Source: Cyrtodaria siliqua (lineage: Eukaryota; Mollusca; Bivalvia; Adapedonta; Hiatellidae). Taken from it: a stretch of DNA of 64,000 nucleotides. The position numbers and the translations under genes were made by a program. The notes under the pieces were generated by a model. It saw only the letters and a program-made list of their open reading frames with translations, searched no databases and had not been told where the DNA came from. Of this stretch, positions 59,089-64,000 are shown in pieces; within the stretch, counting starts at the first letter, position 1, and each line of letters begins with the position of its first letter. Where the stretch lies: positions 1 through 64,000 of the forward strand of contig JAWPHD010008237.1 in NCBI GenBank assembly GCA_037043455.1, given 5' to 3'.

Positions 59089-59135
59089 TGTTTATTTTAT
59101 TTAATTTTAAAAAATATATTTAAAAAATAAAAACA
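59089..59135. promoter_or_regulatory. Divergent promoter, acidic protein and capsid candidate
   Basis: TTTTAAAAAATATATTTAAA is at 59105-59124 and the forward ATG follows at 59136. The same short block must also serve the reverse gene, whose ATG is at 59088. It matches the motif at 62488-62506. Confidence 0.55.
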
Positions 59136-60404
59136 ATGTCGGCTTACGGAAACAAACTCAGCCCTCATAGAAAACTAAGAGAACCTCATGGTGCCAAGGG
59201 CATCCGCACAAGTGTAGTAATAACTAATAATCCCTCAACAATAGACCAAAACCAGCAACTGCTTGTGAGATTTCCCAACCTAAGTACTAATGATGTGATA
59301 GTTCCAAGTACTGCTCGTCTTGCCTTTGAAATAGAACTTAAAAGCAGAACAGACGCCAACGCTACTCTATTTCAAAATCTGGGTAGAACAATTGTGAAAA
59401 AAATGACAATAAGAATAAGTGGCAATGAAGTCATGTCAATAGATGACAGTGATATATATCATTGCTACGTAGATTTATGGAAAAGCCCTACCCAAAGATT
59501 AAACATAGCTTACCAAGGTATTGGTAAATCAAACATGCTAAAACATAGAGTTGGTGCAGGAGATAAAACCGCAGACACTGGAGATGAAGCTATAGCAGCA
59601 GCTTACGGAAATAGATTTTGTATTCCACTGGACTTTGAAATGTTAGAAAGTCATATGCCATTTTATCGAGCGGGGCTTGGTGACAGGTTAGAATATGAAT
59701 TAACGTTTAACGATTATAACAAAGTTATCAAAAGCAGTGATGCTGATGCATCTTATGTAATAGAAAATATCTGCTTGGAATTTGATACAGTTAGTGATGT
59801 TCAATTAGCCAGACAAATAAGACAGCAAATCAATGGTAAGATGTCATTTATGTATGATCGTGTTTTGCGACATAGAAAAATAATAGCAAACAAATCTGAT
59901 ACTCTTTGGAACATCAACATTAATGTACCAGCACGGAGCATGAAAGGTATTTTAATGCTGTTTGAAGACCCAGAAAGAACAAGCACAGAATCATTTTACA
60001 ACCCAAAAATTGAAAAGGTTGAAATGACAATAGAGGGAGTACCAAATCAGTTGTATAGTCAGGGCATGAGGGCATATCAACATTGGGATGAAATTAACAA
60101 ATATTTTGCCTTAACATCAAAAAGAAACAAAGAGACAGAAATAGTAGCGAGGGACTTAAACTTTACCAATGTTTCTCTTGAGACTTATCTGACAAAATCA
60201 TATGCTTTGTGGCTTGACCTTAGAACATGTGATGACAATTTATTACACGGCAGTGGAAGAAGAATAGAAAACGGCAGTGAAGGCATAACGATATTAATAA
60301 ATAAAAAAGCAGATGCAGATCAAACTTTAAATATTTATCTATATATAATACAAGACGCGCAAATCAATTTCGAAGATGGAAGATTCAAAGAAGCAGGATA
60401 CTAG
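59136..60404 (+). CDS. Major capsid protein candidate (double jelly-roll)
   Basis: 422 residues, intact. It would form the hexon-type capsomers of the virion. Blocks visible are VVITNNPSTIDQNQQLLVRF near residue 27, NLGRTIVKKMTIRISGNEVM near 86, YGNRFCIPLDFEMLESHMPF near 162, LGDRLEYELTFND near 185, RVLRHRKIIANKSDTLW near 243, NVPARSMKGILMLFEDP near 263, IEKVEMTIEGVPNQLYSQGM near 291, ALWLDLRTCDDNLLHGSGRR near 367 and a beta-strand end. The all-beta pattern, repeated twice, and the overlap with the packaging ATPase downstream support the role. It is shorter than many Polinton capsid proteins (often 500 or more), so structure prediction is the right test. The last 29 bases overlap the ATPase start. 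Confidence 0.7.
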   Translation: MSAYGNKLSPHRKLREPHGAKGIRTSVVITNNPSTIDQNQQLLVRFPNLSTNDVIVPSTARLAFEIELKSRTDANATLFQNLGRTIVKKMTIRISGNEVMSIDDSDIYHCYVDLWKSPTQRLNIAYQGIGKSNMLKHRVGAGDKTADTGDEAIAAAYGNRFCIPLDFEMLESHMPFYRAGLGDRLEYELTFNDYNKVIKSSDADASYVIENICLEFDTVSDVQLARQIRQQINGKMSFMYDRVLRHRKIIANKSDTLWNININVPARSMKGILMLFEDPERTSTESFYNPKIEKVEMTIEGVPNQLYSQGMRAYQHWDEINKYFALTSKRNKETEIVARDLNFTNVSLETYLTKSYALWLDLRTCDDNLLHGSGRRIENGSEGITILINKKADADQTLNIYLYIIQDAQINFEDGRFKEAGY

Positions 60405-61038
60405 TTTGCAACAAAAATATCCTAAATATTCACACAGTGCCATTATTTGTGGGCAAACAGGCTGTGGTAAAACAGAGTTTGTTCTTGACATACTTGAACA
60501 AGAGTATGTTGGAGTTTTTAAACATATAATTATATTGTGTCCAACCATAGAGTGGAACGAGGCTTATAAAAATAGATCCTGGATAGGAGATGTGAAAAAC
60601 CCTAAAGATAAAAAAATAATAATTGTCAATCCCGTTAGAAACGGTAAAGAAATGTTACAAGAACTGTTGCGTTTATTTTTCAAAAGATATGCTGGCCAGC
60701 CCACATTATACATTATTGACGATTGCTCAGCCACAAAAGAATTAACAAAGAAAAAAGATATGTTATCAGAGTTGGCATTCTCTGGTCGCCACGCTAAACA
60801 ATCAGTGTGGGTCATTTCACAAAGATATAATTCTGTATTGAAAGATTTGAGAGAGCAAGCAAAATGGTTGTGTATGTTTTACACTAAGGACAGAGATAGT
60901 TTTGAAAATTGTTTGAGAGAAAATGATGTTATTCCGACGTTGGAGGAGAGAACCAGAATAAGAAAAGCTTTAGCTAAGACTAAATATTCCAAGTTAATAT
61001 TGAGAACTGACCAACCAACTGGTTATTGGGTTGAATAA
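60376..61038 (+). CDS. A32-type genome-packaging ATPase
   Basis: 220 residues, intact. Members of this FtsK/HerA-related family pump DNA into preformed capsids of Polintons, virophages and large DNA viruses. The P-loop is IICGQTGCGKTEF with Walker A at residues 26-33. Walker B is LYIIDDC at 111-117, with paired Asp as usual for A32-type enzymes. The sensor-like region SGRHAKQSVWVISQRYNSVL follows near 136-155. Size is typical. The start overlaps the capsid candidate by 29 bases in a different frame, a common viral arrangement that couples expression of the two morphogenesis genes. Confidence 0.9.
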   Translation: MEDSKKQDTSLQQKYPKYSHSAIICGQTGCGKTEFVLDILEQEYVGVFKHIIILCPTIEWNEAYKNRSWIGDVKNPKDKKIIIVNPVRNGKEMLQELLRLFFKRYAGQPTLYIIDDCSATKELTKKKDMLSELAFSGRHAKQSVWVISQRYNSVLKDLREQAKWLCMFYTKDRDSFENCLRENDVIPTLEERTRIRKALAKTKYSKLILRTDQPTGYWVE

Positions 61039-61378
61039 TTTCTACCAGCAATTCTTTTTTTCTAACAGCATTGCTTTGTTGCTAATAGTAATACTAACAG
61101 AAAAGTAGCAATGTTAATAGCAATACTGACATGAAAATATAATGAAAATATCAGAAAATATAGTAATGCTAATAGCATTGCTCATAGTAAAGTAGCAATG
61201 TTAATAGCAATGCTTGCAGCAAATTAATAATGCTAATAAAAAAATAGCAATATTAATAACAATGCTATTAACAATACTATTAACAATACTAACAATTACT
61301 AGTTGCATGAATATCACAGCTAGTTGTTTTGTATTTTATATTTATTTCAAGATAAAAAATAAGATTAATAATATAAAA
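61039..61378 (+). repeat. Degenerate AGCAATG/TTAATA repeats
   Basis: Short units such as GTAGCAATGTTAATAGCAAT and GCTAATAGCATTGCT recur about 12 times between 61085 and 61300, several as small inverted pairs. The open frame that extends upstream from 61379 to 61214 (hydrophobic LITMLLTILLTILTI) is translated repeat and begins at TTG, so I do not treat it as protein. Confidence 0.65.
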
Positions 61379-61864
61379 ATGAATGCGGAAGAACTATTAC
61401 AAAATATATCGGAACATACGGAACCAGATGAATCAAAGCAACAAGAAACAAAAAAAGAAAGATTATCAGCCATAGTGGCTGGCGGTGGTAGCCGTCAATA
61501 TTTGGGTAAAGACATACAACTCACGAATATAGATAGCATGCCCCCGGATGAAATTTACAAACTTTACTGCAGGTATGAAGCAAGGCTTGGGGCAAACATG
61601 ACTAAAACTTTAGGCAATTCTTTTATTAACTTGTATGTGATTGGAGTATCAAAATATGTTAATGTAACCAATCCGCCAAAGCTGATAGAAGATTTGGAGG
61701 AAGACCCATTTATTAATCATGCTTTGACAAGCGCTGGTTGTGAGTTGTATTACAGATATGGAATGTGCTTAGCACCATTTACAGCAATACTGACAAATGT
61801 TAGACATATTGATTTTAATAAAAATAAAAATACAGATAATATAAATGGAGAATCAAGAGAGTGA
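61379..61864 (+). CDS. Conserved small protein of the virus-like element (161 aa)
   Basis: I start it at ATG 61379 (MNAEELLQNISEHTEP), the first methionine after the repeat. A charged leader is followed by LSAIVAGGGSRQYLGKDIQL, DSMPPDEIYKLYCRYEARLG, MTKTLGNSFINLYVIGVSKY, a Pro-containing turn and DPFINHALTSAGCELYYRYG near the end. The GGGSRQYLGK and YEARLG phrases look strongly conserved and I recall them from similar elements, without a known function. The protein is mostly helical with no membrane segment. The end overlaps the next gene's ATG by 20 bases. Confidence 0.65.
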   Translation: MNAEELLQNISEHTEPDESKQQETKKERLSAIVAGGGSRQYLGKDIQLTNIDSMPPDEIYKLYCRYEARLGANMTKTLGNSFINLYVIGVSKYVNVTNPPKLIEDLEEDPFINHALTSAGCELYYRYGMCLAPFTAILTNVRHIDFNKNKNTDNINGESRE

Positions 61865-62216
61865 AGTTATACCTGTTGATACACAACCTGTTGTTACACA
61901 ACCTGTTGAACAACAAAAAGTAAAAAATCCAAAACGAGTAAAAGCTGGAAAAAAAGGAGCAGCGGCAAAAGAGGCAAAGCGTTTGCTTCAAGATGTTACA
62001 AATCAAAATGCTGCAAATCAAATAACAAAAATAACAATAGGTGAAGAAGAACCAGAAAAAATCAAAATAAACGTATACAAAAATTATATTCCACCGTGTC
62101 TGGTTTTATTAGGCATTGCTGGGTTGGGTTTGTATATTTATAACAAGAAATCTGCTACACAACCTGTAGCTGTGCAACCTGTTCATGTTGCACCAAAAGA
62201 CCCGTTTGATTTTTAA
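61845..62216 (+). CDS. Basic single-pass membrane protein (123 aa)
   Basis: Starts MENQESEVIPVDTQPVVTQP with a repeated QPV motif, then a basic stretch KNPKRVKAGKKGAAAKEAKR near residues 26-45 that could bind DNA. A membrane segment follows (about 81-100, PCLVLLGIAGLGLYIYNKK), then a second QPV-rich tail ending PKDPFDF. A basic region on one side of a membrane anchor suits a small core or internal membrane protein of a virion (inference). It overlaps the upstream gene by 20 bases. Confidence 0.6.
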   Translation: MENQESEVIPVDTQPVVTQPVEQQKVKNPKRVKAGKKGAAAKEAKRLLQDVTNQNAANQITKITIGEEEPEKIKINVYKNYIPPCLVLLGIAGLGLYIYNKKSATQPVAVQPVHVAPKDPFDF

Positions 62217-62286
62217 TAATTTATTTTAAAATAATAATCATATAAAAAAAATAGCAGCAAGTATTGACGGAAAACAAATTGTAAAT

Positions 62287-62487
62287 ATGATGTATCATGC
62301 AGGAGTGGAAACACTTCTAACTGTCGGATATTCTGAAATTGGCAGAAAAATACTAAAAAGACCAGCCCCTAAAGTGGATTTTAATATGGTAGATGTTGGG
62401 ATGCTGTCTGTGGATATAATGTTAGCAATGGCTACAAAGGATATGTTGATTAAGCAAGGTATTATTCCTGCGGATATTATGAAATAA
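62287..62487 (+). CDS. Small conserved protein, probable lost start codon
   Basis: From ATG 62287 it reads MMYHAGVETLLTVGYSEIGR, then LKRPAPKVDFNMVDVGMLSV and a C-terminal helix ending GIIPADIMK. The frame is open further upstream to an ATA at 62251-62253 (reading AASIDGKQIVN after it). That ATA sits in the context TATAAAAAAA-ATA-GCAGCAAGT, closely matching TATAAAAAAA-ATG-GCAAGT at the next gene. I infer that the ancestral start was there and mutated from ATG. Translation may now begin 12 codons later. Hydrophobic central helix; function unknown. Confidence 0.6.
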   Translation: MMYHAGVETLLTVGYSEIGRKILKRPAPKVDFNMVDVGMLSVDIMLAMATKDMLIKQGIIPADIMK

Positions 62488-62514
62488 TTTTAAAAAAATA
62501 TATATATAAAAAAA
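62488..62514 (+). promoter_or_regulatory. Virus-like promoter motif
   Basis: TTTTAAAAAAATATATATAT is followed by AAAAAAA and then the ATG at 62515. It matches the motifs at 59105 and 55745. Confidence 0.55.
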
Positions 62515-62934
62515 ATGGCAAGTGCAGTAGCAATGATGATAGGTGGCGCATTAACAAATGCATTAGCGTTTAGCGGTTCAAATTATTTCTTTTCAAAAAT
62601 GGGAAGTCATTCAGATGAGGAAAGACAAAGGCATGACAAAGCAGTGGAACAATTAAACGCAGCACAAGCGGCGTGGAATAAAAAAAGAACAGAGAGATTA
62701 GATTTTATTAATAAGCAACTGCAAAAAGAGCATCATGCAGAGCAGACTTTTGATGATGTAGACCAAGCTATGAAGCAGTATTATTATACAACTGGCAAAC
62801 ATTTGCTTTTGGAACCGGAGCCCAAGTTGAGTGATTTTTATACACCATCTCCGGATCAACAGAATAGAGAAATTACGTTTATTGTGGTGGGCATGGCTGC
62901 AACTGGATTTGTGGCGTATAAATTGATTTCATAA
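62515..62934 (+). CDS. Conserved small virion-type protein (139 aa)
   Basis: Starts MASAVAMMIGGALTNALAFS, a small-residue amphipathic helix, then SNYFFSKMGSHSDEERQRHD, a coiled coil with AAQAAWNKKRTERLDFINKQ near residues 50-70, LSDFYTPSPDQQN near 102-115 and a C-terminal membrane segment (ITFIVVGMAATGFVAYKLI). I recall the same layout as a recurrent gene of invertebrate Polinton-like elements. A possible comparison is with small membrane-active minor capsid proteins, but there is no direct evidence. Intact. Confidence 0.65.
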   Translation: MASAVAMMIGGALTNALAFSGSNYFFSKMGSHSDEERQRHDKAVEQLNAAQAAWNKKRTERLDFINKQLQKEHHAEQTFDDVDQAMKQYYYTTGKHLLLEPEPKLSDFYTPSPDQQNREITFIVVGMAATGFVAYKLIS

Positions 62935-62996
62935 AAAAAAAAAATAGTTTAAAACTATAATTACTTTAGACTTTTTTGGATTTGGGATGACTAAGT

Positions 62997-63308
62997 TTAC
63001 TTTGAAAAGACTAAGTCATATGCATGATACCTATTTTTTTTGTTGTTTTTACATGGTTTCAATCCAAGTGGTCGAATATAATATGGTAGTTTAGCACTCT
63101 TCTCTAATTTATTTTTGAGATGATCAGGCGCCCTTACTTCACCGTTGTCTGATAATGTCAATACCATGGATGGACCATATTCAGTATCTACTATTTTTGT
63201 ATCTGTAATAGTGTATATTTTATTTACTTCCAAGTCTGTCCATTTGTTTGTGCTATTTTGATATAGCTCTTCGAGCAGTTCATCAAATCGTGCAGTTGTG
63301 ATTTCCAT
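62997..63308 (-). CDS. Small OB-like protein, possible ssDNA-binding
   Basis: 103 residues starting MEITTARFDELLEELYQNST. The middle has a beta-rich pattern, YTITDTKIVDTEYGPSMVLT then LSDNGEVRAPDHL, and a conserved-looking end YYIRPLGLKPCKNNKKNRYH. Alternating beta strands with basic ends fit an OB-fold nucleic-acid binder, which such elements often encode, but this is inference. It is divergent from the integrase across 44 bases, suggesting that the two are expressed together, perhaps early. Confidence 0.5.
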   Translation of the reverse strand: MEITTARFDELLEELYQNSTNKWTDLEVNKIYTITDTKIVDTEYGPSMVLTLSDNGEVRAPDHLKNKLEKSAKLPYYIRPLGLKPCKNNKKNRYHAYDLVFSK

Positions 63309-63352
63309 TTTTTCTTTATAGTTATATAAAGTTTATTCTTTAGTAGAAAAAA
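63309..63352. promoter_or_regulatory. Divergent promoter, OB-like protein and integrase
   Basis: Contains TTATATAAAG (63322-63331), a TATA-box type sequence, but lacks the TTTAAAAAATATAT motif of the capsid genes. It may be a different temporal class. Confidence 0.4.
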
Positions 63353-64000
63353 ATGGAAAAGATTTATTACAGCCCAAAAGGATTTTGGAGAGGTTACACA
63401 GTAGTTAAAAAATTAGCAAAAGAGGCTGGTGTTAGTGAAAAAAAGGCATTAGAATTTTTAAAGAAACAAGCTGTGTGGCAGATTTATTTACCTGCGCCAA
63501 AGAAAATAGTTAGACCCAGGTTTGATGTTTCTGCTAAAAATGGAGTGCATCAAGCTGATTTGTTATTTTTACCGCATGATACTTTTGGGATTGATCGTGG
63601 ACGCAAGACATATAAATATGCGTTGACTGTGGTTGATATTGCAAGTAGATACAAAGAAGCAGAGCCACTGACTTCCAAGGATAGCAAAGAAGTTGCTAAA
63701 GCATTTGAGAATATATACAGTCGGCATTTGAAATATCCAAAGTTATTACAAGTTGACCCAGGCAGAGAATTTATGGGTGCAGTATCGCAGTTGATGGCAA
63801 AACACAAAGTAAATATCAGACGGGGCAGAACAGAAATACACAGAGACCAAGCTTTAGTGGAAAGATTTAACAGAACATTAGCTGAGAGATTGTTTGGTTA
63901 TCAGTATGCTAAAGAAATAGATTCACAAAAACGCAACAGAGAGTGGGTAAAGAGATTACCAGAAGTTGTCAAAGCCATAAATGCGGAGACAAAAAAGCCT
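63353..64000 (+). CDS. DDE integrase, retroviral type (truncated by window end)
   Basis: 216 codons are open from ATG 63353 to the last base, with no stop. The N-terminal part (YYSPKGFWRGYTVVKKLAKE) is a helical DNA-binding-like region seen in Polinton and Ginger integrases. The catalytic core has Asp69 (HQADLLF), Asp135 (LQVDPGREF) and Glu170 (ALVERFNRTL), with 34 residues between the last two, as in the rve superfamily. Strand transfer by this enzyme would insert the element into the host genome. Polinton integrases are about 300-400 residues, so roughly a third lies outside the window. Intact as far as seen. Confidence 0.9.
   Translation, partial: MEKIYYSPKGFWRGYTVVKKLAKEAGVSEKKALEFLKKQAVWQIYLPAPKKIVRPRFDVSAKNGVHQADLLFLPHDTFGIDRGRKTYKYALTVVDIASRYKEAEPLTSKDSKEVAKAFENIYSRHLKYPKLLQVDPGREFMGAVSQLMAKHKVNIRRGRTEIHRDQALVERFNRTLAERLFGYQYAKEIDSQKRNREWVKRLPEVVKAINAETKKP

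Larger units (their letters stand above)
53900..64000. mobile_element. Endogenous Polinton-like virus (partial, continues to the right)
   Basis: A block of closely spaced genes with virion and integration functions: single-jelly-roll penton-like protein, major capsid protein candidate, A32-type packaging ATPase and DDE integrase, with several small conserved proteins. Gene density, short AT-rich intergenic promoters, absence of introns and overlapping genes contrast with the flanking DNA. Polintons (Mavericks) and Polinton-like viruses share exactly this capsid-ATPase core; the retroviral-type integrase points to the Polinton/adintovirus side. No DNA polymerase B or adenovirus-type protease is seen in this part. 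The left limit lies between the C1q gene and 54284; the right limit is outside the window. Confidence 0.85.

Noticed and set aside
61214..61378. N-terminal hydrophobic extension of the 161-residue protein
   Set aside because: It starts at TTG and translates the AGCAATG/TTAATA repeat block; the first ATG after the block gives a sensible start.

Overview
This is AT-rich, intron-era animal genomic DNA, almost certainly from a mollusc and most likely a bivalve (inference). The signs are a C1q-domain exon, many tRNA-derived SINE pieces, non-coding repeats that end in GACGGACA-type runs, a bivalve-style retroelement gag-like ORF, a THAP-domain remnant, and very few intact genes. No bacterial operon, rRNA gene or CRISPR array is visible. 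The first 52 kb are mostly mobile-element debris; the last 10 kb are a dense, largely intact block of virus-like genes.

Region by region. 0.1-9.5 kb is a diverged head-to-tail duplication (copies at about 127-6440 and 6441-9480) that carries a degenerate 36-bp minisatellite; the first copy was later hit by two members of a dispersed repeat (family A). 9.5-13.8 kb holds two tRNA-derived SINEs, one of them split by a 142-bp hAT-type MITE with a perfect 8-bp target duplication. 13.8-20.8 kb is a mosaic of one repeat family (B) in alternating orientation with a large foldback. 20.8-23.4 kb is a degenerate tandem repeat split by a 203-bp foldback MITE. 23.5-36.4 kb is a nest of retroelements: a gag-like fragment, a sense Penelope-like element split by family A, and an antisense Penelope-like element split by a LINE that carries a 14-bp target duplication (28602-28615 and 35977-35990). 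The LINE is itself split by a 2.4-kb insertion carrying a THAP exon and a second inward-facing exon. 36.4-43.0 kb has tandem family A units, an 807-bp Tc1/mariner derivative, and a recent 1875-bp direct duplication about 99.8% identical. 43.5-43.9 kb is a 68-bp tandem repeat. 44538-48664 is a 4127-bp element whose terminal inverted repeats begin with CACAGTG and are flanked by the 5-bp duplication CTTAT, the hallmarks of Transib/RAG-type elements; inside it is an array of 28 copies of a 55-bp unit. 48.7-53.7 kb holds more repeats and the last exon of a C1q-domain gene.

From about 54 kb to the window end lies an endogenous Polinton/Polinton-like virus: single-jelly-roll (penton-like) protein, membrane-anchored protein, coiled-coil membrane protein, acidic protein, a presumed double-jelly-roll major capsid protein, an A32-type packaging ATPase, several small conserved virion-type proteins, an OB-like small protein and a DDE integrase that runs off the end. 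Genes are tightly packed, often divergent across very short AT-rich promoters that share a TTTAAAAAATATAT-type motif. The capsid, ATPase and integrase genes are open, but at least four other genes carry visible lesions (frameshifts, a premature stop, lost start codons), so this copy is young but decaying. Polymerase and protease genes are not in the window and, if present, lie to the right.
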